Source of the DNA: Neoceratodus forsteri
Lineage: Eukaryota; Chordata; Ceratodontiformes; Ceratodontidae
Assembly (NCBI GenBank): GCA_016271365.2
Contig: CM057454.1
Coordinates: forward strand, 1,165,066,055 to 1,165,130,054
Direction of reading: 5' to 3'
DNA length: 64,000 nt
Position numbers and translations under genes: made by a program. Positions 22,233 through 33,411 of the stretch are shown here, piece by piece. The stretch's first letter is position 1, and each line of letters begins with the position of its first letter. The notes under the pieces were generated by a model. It saw only the letters and a list, made by a program, of their open reading frames with translations, was not told the DNA's origin and searched no databases.

Positions 22233-23570
22233 ATGCAAGTAGGCAAGACTGAGAGGGGTGACATGGGAAGGGGGTTGGTATATGGGGAGGGAGACTTGTG
22301 TAGGAGACAGGAGACCAACAGGGGGTCCAGGGGAGACAGGGTGATGGGATGCAGTGGTTGTGGGGCAGCTGTATGGATGAGTACACTGTGGAGGCTGTGG
22401 GAATATCCCATATGCTGCAAGCTGAGAGCACTGCAGGCAGAGGTCACTGGGTTGTCAGGAGAGATAAGAAGGTTAAAGGTGAGGATGGGTAGAGAGAGTG
22501 TAGGAAGGACTCCCCCTCGGGCGTACAGTGATTCGGAGTTTCAGGTGATGGGGGGGAGCATGGAATGGAGCGAGTGGAGGAATGCGGGTTCCAAGCCACT
22601 CTGGGGTGGAAGGAATGATACTGCAGGCAGGAGAGGGGTAAAGTTAAGTAACATGTATGAGGTGATAATGTCGCTACCAGAGGGAGAGGATGGTGCTGCC
22701 AGAAGCGAGGCAGGAGGCAGTCAGGACAAGAAGAATACTGGGGGTAGGGTTCCTGACAGTGGGAGAGATGTGGTCTCGAGGGACAGAGGGAGGGGAGGGG
22801 GAAATAGGGAAGTGGGAACAGTAGAGTGGAAGCAAACAGAGTGCTGGGGGGCAATTGAAAGGGCAAGAAGGAGTATAGATGGGGCATAGGACATGGGAGA
22901 GGATGGAGGCTCGTCAGTCAAGGGGAGGCAGTAGGCAAGGGGATAAGTTGGAAAGGGGTGGAGGGAAGGCAGGGGGTCTGAGTGCTGCTGGGCAGGAAAT
23001 GGCACATGCTCAAGGGGGGAAGGGGTGGCAAATAGATACAGGCAAAAGAAGGGATGGAGGGGGTGGAGACTAGTAGTGGTGTTAGGAGACTCTACACTAA
23101 AGGGGATGTGGTGGGAGGGAGGGGTGAATGACACAGTCGGATATGGGTGGAATCCATACTGGGCTCAACAGCGGGAAAGGCCAGGCAGGCCATGCTGATG
23201 TGTGTCAGGAGGGGAAGGGAAAAACCTCATGTGATGGTGTACGTAGACATCAATGACCTGGTAGAGAGTCAGGTGAAGGTCATCAGGGGGAGATTTGAGG
23301 AGCTAGGGAAGTTGTGCAAGGAGGCTGGGTGCTCAGTGGCCTTCTCAGAAGTGCTTCCGGTACCCAGGGTGAGCAGAGCAAGGAAGGACAGGATTGTGGA
23401 GTTCAGTTCTTGGCTGGCAGGGTGGTGTCACTCACAAGTATATGGACTAGTGGGGGACTGTGGGAACACAAGGGACAACTGTGACCTACATGCAGTAGAC
23501 AGGTTGCACTTGAGCAGGCTGGGCAGGGGGCCTTGAAACAGAAACTGGAGGAGTACATAGCTTCCTGGGG
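22233..23570 (+). pseudogene. CR1-C ORF1 (zinc-finger/coiled-coil plus SGNH esterase), broken
   Basis: CR1 ORF1 proteins bind element RNA and often carry an SGNH (GDSL-type) hydrolase domain. The N-terminal track has CSGCGAAVWMSTLWRL then KLRALQAEVTGLSGEIRRLK, a cysteine motif running into a short coiled coil. A basic, glycine-rich linker follows. The hydrolase part shows VVVLGDSTLKG (block I with the nucleophile Ser, near 23080), VYVDINDLVESQVKVI (block III, usually GxND, near 23240), AFSEVLPVPRVSRARK (near 23340) and AVDRLHLSRLG (block V, D-x-x-H, near 23495), then a stop near 23568. Frame changes near 22890 and 23140 break the protein. GDS, the Asn of block III and the Asp/His pair remain readable. 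Confidence 0.8.
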
Positions 23571-25470
23571 AGTTTTAAACTAGAAAGCAGGGGTTGGCGA
23601 GGGTGCTGCTAGCATGCAAGGCTGCCAAATAGGGGAGTAATATGAGCTAACCCACCAAGACAGTAGTGTTTGAAAGGAGGAGGGGCAGAGGGAGGAAAAG
23701 AGGTTGGAGGGGGTGCAGGGCAAGCAGAATGCATGGGCTGGATGGGGGGTAGTCTTCCTAAATGCAAGGAACCTGAGTAATAAGGTAGCTGAGCTACAGG
23801 CTGTCTTAAGCATAGGGAAGGTGGACATTGCAGTCATCACAGAGACGTGGGCCAACCAACACCAGGATTGGGATCTGGTGATTCCTGGGTACAGGGTTTT
23901 TAGAAAGGACAGGGGAGTAGGGAAGGGAGGAGGAGGAGTGGCAATTTATGTAAAGGATAGAATCAGGTGCACAAGGGACGAGAGGGAGGTGGGGAGGATG
24001 GAGGCACTGTGGATGCAGTTCCTGCACCAGAAGGGTCAGAAACTAAGGCTAGGGTTGGTATATAGACCACCAGCACAGTGTGAAGAGATGGATAGGGAAT
24101 TGGCAGGTCAAATTCAACAGGTATGTAGCAAAGGGAGCGTGGTGATCATTGGGGACCTCAATTTAGCTGAGGTGGACTGGGGTATCCATGCCACCTCTAG
24201 CGCCAGAGAACAGGTGCTACTGGATGCATTCCAGGAGAGCCATCTGGTGCAGCTGGTTGGTGAACCAACCTGGCTAGATAATACATTAGACCTGGTATTA
24301 TCAAATGGGGGGACGGTGAGAGAGCTACGGGTGGAGGACCCACTACCTGGGACTGATCACCTTTCAGTGTGGTTTATGCTCAGCATGAGCAGGGAGGCTG
24401 TGGAGTCAACAACAAGGGTAGTGGACTTCCGGCAGGTGGACTTTGGGAGGATGAGGGAAATACTGAGGGGTCACCTTGAAGGGATTAGGTCAGAGATGGA
24501 CGCACAACAGAAGTGGGAAAAATTAAAGTCTGGCCTGAGAGAGGTTACTGTATTGTGCACCAGGACTCTGAGCAAGAAGTCCAGGGCCAAGGTGCCATGA
24601 TGGTTGACCAGGAGGGTGTTGGAGGGGGTGAGAGCCAAGAGAGCTACATTTAGGTGAATGAAGAGAACTGGGAGGGGGAAGAACAGGGAGTTGTACACAA
24701 AGAGGGCCAGAGAAGTGACCAAGTTGGTAAGGGAGGCCAAGGCCACCAAGGAACTGAGGCTGGCTCAGGGCATAAGGGAGGAGGAGAAGGAGTTTTTAAG
24801 TATGTGAGGGGAAAAAAGGAAGTGTAAGGACCAGATTGTTCAGATTAGGAAGGGTGAGGGGTGGGTGGAGAGGGAGATGTAACAGGCAGAGGTGCTGAAT
24901 GAATACTTCTGCTCTGTGTTCATGAGGGAGGTAGGAGGACCACTACCTCCGTGGACTGGAGGGGTGGGGATGAAGGGGAAGGATTTGACTGATGAAGTGA
25001 TTCAAGAAAGCAGGGTATTGGAAGATCTGAAGGCTCTTAGGGTGGACAAGGCACAAGGTCCTGATGGCATTCACCCTAGGGCATTGAGAGTGATGGCGGA
25101 GGTGCTGGCTGGGCCACTGCCTGACCTGTTCAACACCTCTCTGGACATGGGATGCATACCGCAGGACTGGAGGTTAGCTCATGCTTGCCTATCCACAAGA
25201 GCAGCCCAAAGGATAAGCCGGCCAACTACAGATCTGTGAGTCTCACATGTATAGTGGATAAGCTAATGAGTCATTCTTGAAGGAGACACTGGTAACCTTC
25301 CTAGAGCTCAACTGATCTCCTGGATAGGCAGCAGCATGAGTTCATCTCAGGTAGATCATGCTGGACCAACCTGATAGAGTACTATGACTGGGTGACAAGG
25401 GAACTGTACAAGGGCCATGCAGTGGACATCCTATATTTGGATTTCAGCAAGGCCTTTGACTCGGTACCTC

Positions 25471-28170
25471 ATTTAATTCAATTCAATTCAATTTTATTTA
25501 TAGAGCGCCTTTCAAAACCAAGGCGCTGTACAAACATTAAAATTTATAAAATCCAAAAATTTAAAATCAACCAGAGCTAAGAACACAAGGAGAATCATTA
25601 GATCTACATTAAGCAAGATGTTAACATCACTTATAAAACGTTAATTCAATTTGAAAAGCATGCTCAAAAGATGTGTTTTAGTGACCTTAAAGTTATAATG
25701 GTTGGGCATTCTCTTAACCAGCAGGTAGAGAAATTCCACAGGGTTAGTGCCGCAAGGCAAAGGCACGTGATCTGATGACTTCAAACGAACCCTGGGAATT
25801 CCAGCAATTCCTTGTTGGCGGAACGGAGAGGACGGAGGGGGCAGTAGGGAATCAGATCTTTCAGGTAACCGGGTCCCTGATCATGTAGAGCTTTAAAGGT
25901 TAGTAAACCAACCTTAAAGGTGATCTGCCACCAAACAGGCAGCCAGTGCAGTTCACGGAGCAGAGGCGTAATATGACTGGTTCTAGAAGTCCCAGTCAAA
26001 AGCCTGGCTGCCGCGTTCTACATTAGCTGAAGGTGGCGGATGTCAACCCCAGGTAGCCCTAGGTAGAGGGAATTGCAGTAGTCCAGATGAGTAGTGACAA
26101 AGGCGTGGACCAATGTTGGAAGGTCACCCGGGGTAATCAGATGTTTCACCCGGGCGATATTCCTCAGATGATAAAAAGAGGATTTGACAACAGCTGACAC
26201 CTGAGATTTCAGAGTCAGACCATTATCAAAAATAACGGCCAGATTTCGCACCTGTTCAGAGGTAGGGAGCGGCACACCACCAAGTAATAAACCTGATGGT
26301 TGTCCAGCTCCCACACCCATCCCCGGATGACCTGGATCTGCCACCAATACCTCAGTCTTGTCCGGATTGAGTCTCAACCAGCTCGAACTCATCCAAAGTC
26401 TGATCTCATCAAGGCAGTTGTTAAGTACAGAGAGTGCATCACCCTGACCGGGGAGAAAGGACAGATACAGCTGGGTAACATCTGCATAGCAGTGAAAACC
26501 CAGACTGTATCGCCTGATGATTTCTCCTAATAGCAGCATATACACTGCAAGCAACATGGGAGCTAAAATGGAGCCCTGTGGTACCCCACTAGACAGGAAG
26601 TGAGCGCCAGAGGAATAGATTCCAATGACAACACTCTGAAACCTGCCTGTGAGGTAAGAACAAAACCATTCGAGGACTGTACCAGACAGCCCACAGAAGA
26701 CCCGCAGGTGCTCCAATAGCACTCCGTGGTCTACAGTGTCAAATGCAGCAGATAGATCGAGAAGGACCAGAATGGTACACGCCTTTCGATCTCTGGCCAT
26801 AAGGAGGTCGCTCAATACCTGGACAAGGGCAGTCTCTGTACTATGCCTTTTCCTGAAACCAGACTGGAGAGTATCGTAGACATTGTGAGATGTAAGATGA
26901 TCATCCAATTGCAGCGCAACTGCCTTTTCAATAACCTTACCAACAAATGGCAGGTTAGAGATAGGCGGTAGTTAGCTAGACAATCTGGATCCAGGAGGAT
27001 TTTTAAGGTGGGTGAACTACACGCCTCCTTAGAGGGTCAGGAAAAAAAACCTTCAGGATTTCCAGACAATGTCTGTAAGAGTTTGGGTAGATGGCTTCTA
27101 CCCACCTACTAAAAGCGGTGTGGGACCGGATCAAACTACAACTAGTTGATTGCATTGTTTGGATGATCTTCACAATGTCCCCGAATTCTGGCGGTGAAAG
27201 TCTAACCAGACAGACCAAGGACAAAGCCACTTCTAGTCGACCACCGCAATCCCCATAGGAAAGTTTGGACCAATACGGACCTGATGTCGGCAACCTTATC
27301 TGCAAAGAACTGAGCAAACTCCTCGCATCTTAGCTGAAAAAGCTTCTCTGGGCTGAAGACAGACTGGATTGCACAGTCTGTCCACGGTCCCGGAAAAGCT
27401 GAGCCCGGTCGATTCTGTGCCACAGAAATCTCTCTGGACAGAATTCTGCCTTCTTACAGTGATTTCTGATTGATAGCTATCATAATGTGCCATCAATCTA
27501 AGCCTGTCGGCATCAAGGCCCGATTTCTGCCAAACTCTCTCCAACCTTCGGCCAACTCGCCTTAACTCCTTCAAGGAGCCATCAAACCATGGACTCCTTG
27601 GATGGAAAGTGAGAGGCCGAACATGAACAGGAGCAATTTTGTCCAGAGCATCTCCTACAGCCTTATTATAGGCTAATACTAGATCATCCGGACTCATGCA
27701 TTCACCCAAAAAGCTCAATAGATCCAGCACCGCCATTAGGTCGTTGGGATTAACACCCCTTAAAGGGCGGTACTGAACTATCTCCATAGGGGCAGACCTA
27801 TTAGAGGGGGCCCTGAAGCTGAACCTTATGGTGTAATGGTCAGACCAACTGACAGGTTCCACCCCCAAATCAGTGATCTCCATACCCATGAGAAAAACCA
27901 AATCCAATGAATGACCCCCTATATGGGTAGAGGAGGTAACAACCTGTGTCAGGCCCAGCATGTTCATTAGCTGGAGGAGACTTTTGACCAAAGAAGAGTT
28001 CATCGTCGACCAGGCATTGAGGATCACCCAAGTATCAGTCTGGGAAACCTCAGCACCAGGTCGACGATGAAGTCTGCTATCTCCTGCAGGAATACTCCAC
28101 CGTCACCTGGTGGACGGTAGACGAGGAGAATCCCACAGCCTGCACCCTCTGCCAGGATATATTCAAAGGA
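25471..28170 (-). mobile_element. L2-b, 5'-truncated L2-type LINE inserted in CR1-C
   Basis: A minus-strand L2 inserted into the RT palm of CR1-C. Its 3' end, at the low coordinate, reads on the plus strand as ATTTAATTCAATTCAATTCA, then TTTTATTTATAGAGCGCC. That is the L2 3' end GGCGCTCTATAAATAAAA followed by an (AATTG)n tail. Its 5' end lies at 28170 inside the endonuclease (SFEYILAEGA). CR1 reading resumes right after, so both edges are fixed to a few bases. A very short duplication (AT or AAT) is possible. Confidence 0.9.
25640..28170 (-). pseudogene. L2-b ORF2 (endonuclease C-term and reverse transcriptase)
   Basis: The endonuclease C-terminus (28027-27700) has HSLDLVFLMG and SWSDHYTIRFSF. 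A linker domain follows (27690-27000). The RT is mostly in one frame, 26908-26018: LQSGFRKRHSTETALVQVL, LDLSAAFDTVDHGVLLEHL (motif A), FLSSGVPQGSILAPMLLA (motif B), and the catalytic segment FHCYADVTQLYLSF, in which the second Asp is Val, then KTEVLVADPGHP. The C-terminal track (25999-25781) has LRELHWLPVWWQITFKVG, read through a stop. An Asp to Val change in Y-A-D-D should abolish polymerase activity. Apart from that and two or three frame breaks, this is the best preserved L2 RT here. Confidence 0.9.
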
Positions 28171-29348
28171 ATGGGTGACTAGAGGCAATACTGGAACATC
28201 TAGGGGTGGGGACTAAGATGGCTGGATGGATCAGAAATTGACTTGGGGATAGACTGCAAAGGGTGATGATGGGGGGAGAACTCTTAACCTCCAAGGCAGT
28301 GATCAGTACTGTGCTGCAGGACTCTGTGCAGGGGGCAGTGTTGTTTGGGCAGTTCATATCAGATATAGCGCAAGGGGTAGAGAGCAGAATCAGTCTGTTT
28401 GTGGACAACACCAAGATGAGAGCTGTAGTGGATGACATAGAGGGATAGAGGGGTGACAGAGGCTACAGGGTGACCTCACCAGGCTTGAGGAGTGGTCAGA
28501 AAGGTGGCAGCTGGGATTTAACTCAAAGTAGTGCAAATTTATGCACATCAGGGCGAGGAACCAGAGGAGGGAATATTGGCTGGGTGGGGTGCAGTTAGGG
28601 GTCACTAAGGAGGAGGAGAAAGACCTTAGGTTCATGGTAACGGGGAGCATGAATATCTATGCTCAATGTAGGAGGGAGGCAGCTAGGACCAGTAGGATGC
28701 TAGGGTGCATCGCGCGGGGATTCTCATCCAGGCAGAAGGAGGTGCTCCTGCCCATTTGCAGGTCATTGGTCAGGCTGCAGTTGGAGTACGGTGTGCAGTT
28801 TTGGTAACCATACCTGAGGAGGGACATCAAGCTTCTAGAGGGGGTGCAGCACAAGGTGACAAAAATGATATAGGGGATGGAGGGCAGAACATACGAGGAA
28901 AGGCTGGGTCACTTGAATTTGTTCACCTGCAGGAGAGATGGGACGGGGGAGTTGGGACATGATTGAGACTTTCAAATACTTGAGAGGGATCAACAAATCT
29001 GGGGAAGAGGGGCTGTTTAAGAGAGGAAGGAAAGGGACATAAGGGGACATGGACTGAGATTTGGGGGGGCAGGTTCAGGAGGGAGATGAGAAGGCATTAT
29101 TTCACAGAGAGAGTTGTGTCAAAATTGAACGCTGTGCCTGAGAGGCTGGTGGCATGCAGGCCGGTGAGGAGTTTCAAAAGGGCATGGAACAGGGCATAGA
29201 AGGAGGGTGGGGTAAAGGGCATTGAGGTGTCCCAGGAGGTGAGTGGAGGGATGGGGCAGCTGCATTATAAGTCTCCTAGCTGCACATATGAGCAGACTTG
29301 ATAGACCGTAAGGCCTGTTTCTGCTGGCAAGTTTCGTATGTTCGTATG

Positions 29349-30441
29349 TCTAGCTTTAGGTAGTGCTTACAGTGAGACAGGTAGTGAGGAAAGTGTGTAT
29401 TTTTTCTGGGTTTGTAGTCAGGGGCTTGTTTAGTGCTTTTTACTGTTTAGTCATGATGACTTTGGGACGCCAAACTGCTAGCTTTACAAAGCATTGCTAG
29501 TAATTTTTATCCCCTTATTAGCTCTATTACTTGCTCCCATAGCTGGCAAGCAGGAGCATTCTGTTTTTCTCATTTTCCTCACTTTTTGTGTCATGGCTGA
29601 CCATGTCAGCAAAACTGTGATTGACTCTCCAACTGCAGTTGAGAGTTGCAGAGGTCTGCTGGGAGCCGCTGGTCCTGTTCGCCTGGATATTTAGCCTGGA
29701 TTTCTGTTCAGGGCTGTTGGAGTGAAGATCAATACAATGATGGAGTGAGCTGGATGGAGGCATCTGCTGCAGAAGTCATGGCGGATTAGTGAACCATCTG
29801 CCAGTGTGGTGGGAGTATGACCGGCATCCTGATAGCAAGTAGACCTCGCTACTGCCTTAAATCTCTCTCTCTCTGTAAGGTCCCTGGAGGGACCGCTGGT
29901 GGGTTTGGGTCATGACAGACTTCTTGGGGTGGGCAGTATTGGGGGCTCCAACCAGAGGGTTGATTCCCAGTAACTGTTAAGAGTGGGGTGACTTTGGCCA
30001 TTGGTGGGTGGCTAGGTCTCCAGTGCCACCTGACCTGGATAGCCTGTTATCGGCCTGTGGCTGCTGATTGCCATTTTGGGGGAAAGAAAGCAGGCAGTAC
30101 CCTTGTGCTCAGAACCACAGCACAGAACTGAGGGTCATGGACTGGACCAGCCAGTGACTAGAGTGGGCACCGGAGGGGAATGGTGGGTGGTGTGCTCCTT
30201 CGAGGGGAGCTGGTGATCTTTTCTTCAGGGACTCTTGTTTTTCTGGTTACGGGCAGTGATGGTCTTCAGCCACAGGGAACTGTTATTATGCGGCCCTGAG
30301 GCTGAGGTGATGAGTGTCAAGCGAAGATCCTTGGATGGATGGAGAAGATCTGGTTTGCACTCTAGGCTACCATCTAGTGGCTCATTATATCTTGGCAGAA
30401 CTCTGGACCTAGATTTGGGAGGTAGTAGAGAGGGTATACAT
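29349..30441. other. Inter-element DNA, no gene recognised
   Basis: Mixed-composition sequence after the CR1-C octamers. It has a short CT run (about 29863-29876) and a small perfect inverted repeat GGTCCCTGGAGGGACC (about 29879-29894). Short open frames (29494-29694 and 30235-30504) show no family signature. Confidence 0.35.
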
Positions 30442-30711
30442 CCCCGACGTCGACATGTCGACAGCGAAGTCCCCTACAGTGACAACAGTGCCACGTCACT
30501 GTAGGGGACCCGCTGGCACCCAGCACTGTTTGTAGGGGGTCCTGCACCCCCCTGACTCAACTCCGACTTGGAGTTGAGAATCCTAAGTGGGTGCGGGGTT
30601 CGGGGCGAAGGCCCCAGAAAATACTTGTTGCTTGCACCAGCAGTCGACTCTAAATGCAGTCGGCCTGTTGTTGACTGTCGGGTCGTTGACAAACATTTTG
30701 TCGACGACCCA
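30442..30711. mobile_element. Palindrome-rich foldback element, possible MITE
   Basis: A 270-base GC-rich block full of GTCGAC words and inverted repeats. The outer ends are inverted copies: CCCGACGTCGACA on the left and TGTCGACGACCC on the right. Flanking ATC occurs on both sides and may be a 3-bp target duplication. Inside are a 14-base-pair perfect stem (30470-30483 with 30495-30508), a 9-bp stem (30556-30564 with 30570-30578) and a 12-bp stem with one mismatch (30680-30691 with 30699-30710). There is no coding capacity. Non-autonomous DNA transposon is the likeliest reading; the superfamily is unknown. Confidence 0.55.
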
Positions 30712-32960
30712 TCATGGATTCATAGAAAGTACCTCTAAAGAGTGTGTCTGGTACTACATTAATTTCTGTGTTGTTGCTGGTGGAAGAGGAGAGTAATCTT
30801 GGACTGTGATTATAAGGACTGGGTGAGGGTGAGATCCTCGCCTGCCTTAAGATGTTCTTTTTTAACCTTTGTCATGCTTCTTATATCCAGATATTGACTT
30901 TGCACTAACTACTAATATGGACTCCTTAAGCACCTAAATTGTTGTGTTTATTTGGGTTGGGTATAACTTTTTCTTTTGTGGGTTGGGGTTCGGAAGTATG
31001 ATTGAGGAGTGGGAGAGTGGGTTATTTTGGCTGTTTTGTGTTTTAGGGTGGGTTTGCTAGTTGATTGTAGAGTAGGTGATTTTTAATTTTTTTTAATTTC
31101 ATTGTTTAGTTAGTGCGGGTTGGCTATTTGGGTGGTAGGAGATTATGTGTTGACAGGTGGCTCTTCCGGTCAGGCACTGCTCCTCATCGGAGCTCCGGGG
31201 CCTCTGCCCCTTTAACTGTCCTCCTCTGCCTACCGATGTTTACGGCCATTGTCAGGCATTAGGATAGTAGGTATGTAACCCCCTTGCAAATGGGGGTTCC
31301 TAATGTGCCTTATGCCTGCTTGATGATCGGCATGAAGCCGCCTAAATAGGGACCTGGTGAGTGCTCTTTTAGGGCCTCCGTATTCTGTCCCTTTAAGGCC
31401 TGCCTGTTGCAGTCAGAGTTAGTTGAAATGGGAGGGGGTTTGAGTGTTGCTATGCTCGACTCCCGCCCGGGCTGCAGAATAATCGCTCCATTTCTGCCAT
31501 CGCTAATTGCGCAGAGGGAGCTTCGGTAGAAGATGTGCTTGTCTGCTGACTATTTATTAGAGTAGTAATGATATTGTAGTTGTTCTAACCTGTTTTAGTT
31601 GCAGCAAGGACTGTTTGATTGCCTCCTCCATTTTGCCCCAGAACTGCTGAAGTGGGCCAATCAGTACCTCGGGACCCTGCAGAGTTGACTGACCAATGGA
31701 GGAGCTGTTTGTTTTGAGAAAGGTATTATGGGCTATGATGCTTTTTCTGCACCACTGAGAGCTGGGAGAAGTGACTGGCAGGCTCAACCAGCCAATTGGA
31801 TCGGGTCACGCCTGAGTGGAGAGGAGTGCCCCAAACTGTGGAGAGCCAGAGCGAAAGTGGCTGAGGAGAAGGAAGGAGCTGTGTGCTTCTGCACTGGAGA
31901 GTGTTCACGCGGGAAGCGCGTGAAGGCCTGAAGCAGCCGTTGTGTTTTCGTTCGCGTTGCCCAGCAGATTAAATCCGGTGGCAGGATTTCAGAGGAGGCT
32001 GTGCCCCGTACAGCTACCCACCAGGCTCAACCTGCAGGAGGACTGGAGAGAATTGCTGAATCGCGCTCAGTCCGAAGGAAAAGTGGAAGCTGCCGTTGCA
32101 GTATCTCAGTGGCTGTGAGTTTGTGGGAGCCTTGGAAGCAGCTGCCTGGTGTGGTACCCCTCTGTTGCTGTTTGCCATATAAATGTGTGAGGAGGCTCGT
32201 GGAGCTCAAGTTCAATCCTGCTGCCATTAAAGGACTTTGCCTTGTTTAGAGTTTGCCATATAAATGTGTGAGGAGGCTTGTGGAGCTCAGGAGCAGCCCG
32301 GCTGACGTTGAAGGACCCTATCTTGTCTGGAGGTTGTGAGTACTAATTCAGGGTAGCTCCCTGTTGAATTGCAACATTGGATCCAAATGGAATTACTGTA
32401 CTGCTGACTGTTTAACCTTTTCTCTTCTCTGTGTGAAAGGGCCCCTACCAGCTGCCACGGTTTGGACTAGCCACTAGGGCTTGGGTACCCAGGGACAGTA
32501 ACTTGTAGGGTTAGGCCTGTGCACAGAGCCTTAGGTACATAGCCATAGTGTAAGCCAGTTAACCTGATTTTTCCCCTTCCCCCTTGTTATCTACCCTTCT
32601 AATAAATCAGATTGCTGTGTTATAACTACACCCTGGCTGGTTTGTACACTTCGGATGAGCTGCTGCATGGTGACTATGATATAACTGTACCTTACTTTAC
32701 AGGGGGTCTCTGAAGTGAGCTGAAATATATCAGCCGTGGGGTAAGTGTACTGGTGAAAAGAATTGTTAGCACGCAGTGTGAGTCACTAGTGGGACAAGAG
32801 GGGGGTTGCAGTAGCCCAGAGGGCTGTAACCGAGGTAGTCTTACTTGTACTAACCCCGACCTCTGTGTGGAGGCACCCGTCCACAGATCTGGGCCCCTCA
32901 CCCTGCCTCAGTGGGGGAAGACAGGGGTAGTAGCCCTAAGGGTAGCACCTCCTAGGGGTT
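30712..32960. other. 2.2 kb without a recognised gene
   Basis: No family signature in the open frames (for example 31728-31931 and 32001-32249 plus). The region 32150-32710 contains two TATAAA-bearing tandem units and an AATAAA near 32600, so it could be part of an LTR-type promoter/poly(A) unit. I found no paired LTR, primer-binding site or polypurine tract to support that. Confidence 0.35.
32173..32335 (+). repeat. Tandem duplication of an 82-base unit with TATAAA
   Basis: TTTGCCATATAAATGTGTGA followed by GGAGGCTCGTGGAGCTCA (first copy) or GGAGGCTTGTGGAGCTCA (second) occurs twice about 82 bases apart. Copies start near 32170 and 32251. Both contain CATATAAAT, a TATA-box-like word, and similar downstream text (AAAGGACTTTGCCTTGT and GAAGGACCCTATCTTGT). 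Duplicated promoter cores are common in retroelement LTRs and 5' UTRs; that role is only inferred. Confidence 0.65.
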
Positions 32961-33159
32961 ACAGGTAGAAGGTATGGGCTGGGGGCCTGGACGTCGGGGA
33001 GGAGAGAACTGGGGTGGACAGCTTGGGGTAGTGGGGACAAGAAGACATCCTGGGGTGAAATGAAGATTGGAGAAGGGTCTTCCCTGTCTGGTACCCATAT
33101 CCAAGGGCTTCACCTTGAGTGGGCAGGCTTTGTAGTCAGCCTTGGAGTCCCATCTGACC

Positions 33160-33371
33160 CAGGCAGTGATTTGCAATGCCAGGTCCATCAACAACAAGAT
33201 GGCAGTGATTGCTGATCTTGTTAGGTCATCGGACCTGGCTTGCATCACTGAGATGTGGCTGGATGTGAATGCTGGCCCAATTTTTGAGGCGACAGTTCTG
33301 GACGGGTTCTTGGTGATACACCTCCTGAGGTTGGATTGTATGGGCGAGGGTTTACTAGATTTGTTTTGGAA
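33160..33371 (+). pseudogene. L2-c ORF2 N-terminal endonuclease fragment
   Basis: The track reads VICNARSINNKMAVIADLV, then SSDLACITEMWLD, equivalent to LSNARSIRNKIA and VDLACITETW in L2-d. It contains the Asn and Glu endonuclease blocks, with Thr-Glu-Thr-Trp changed to Thr-Glu-Met-Trp. It runs into the CR1-D insertion at GLLDLFW and continues at 36846. Confidence 0.75.
33359..33371 (+). repeat. Left target-site duplication of CR1-D
   Basis: ATTTGTTTTGGAA here and ATTTGTTTTAGAA at 36834-36846 match in 12 of 13 bases and bracket the minus-strand element exactly where L2 reading breaks and resumes. Confidence 0.85.
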
Positions 33372-33411
33372 AAAAGAAGGCCCATCATGATTTTCCCCCA
33401 TACATTGTGGG

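Larger units (their letters stand above)
23704..29080 (+). pseudogene. CR1-C ORF2 (APE endonuclease and RT), split by L2-b
   Basis: The endonuclease (23704-24600) is well kept: LNARNLSNKVAELQAVL, DIAVITETW, GGGVAIYVKD, GLVYRPPAQ, VIIGDLNLAEVDW, DLVLSNGG and GTDHLSVWF supply the Asn, Glu, Asp and His catalytic blocks. A stop follows at 24598. The RT starts with LNEYFCSVF (24890) and KAQGPDGIHPRALR, then ILYLDFSKAFDSVPH (motif A), where L2-b interrupts at 25471. Sequence resumes at 28171 with LEAILEHLGVGTKMAGWIRN. Motif B has decayed to TVLQDSVQGAVLF and the catalytic F-A-D-D to LFVDNTKM, so the polymerase is dead. The C-terminal part (28541-29080) keeps RREAARTSRMLGCIARGF and VRLQLEYGVQFW. Confidence 0.88.
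21478..29348 (+). mobile_element. CR1-C, long CR1-type LINE split by L2-b
   Basis: A plus-strand CR1 with a 5' leader (from about 21478, carrying AACAAGATGGTGG), ORF1 (about 22233-23570), ORF2 (from about 23704) and a 3' end made of two exact tandem octamers TTCGTATG at 29333-29348. Without the 2.7-kb L2-b insert (25471-28170) it would be about 5.2 kb, close to full length for CR1. Both ORFs contain stops and frameshifts. The 3' octamers are a hallmark of the CR1 clade, which primes on short repeats rather than poly(A). Confidence 0.88.

Noticed and set aside
22444..23134. Long proline- and leucine-rich minus-strand open frames
   Set aside because: They are antisense shadows of the glycine- and arginine-rich CR1-C ORF1 on the plus strand.
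31140..32710. Possible LTR with TATA-like and AATAAA-like words
   Set aside because: No second LTR, no primer-binding site and no clear TG...CA ends, so it was left as unassigned DNA.
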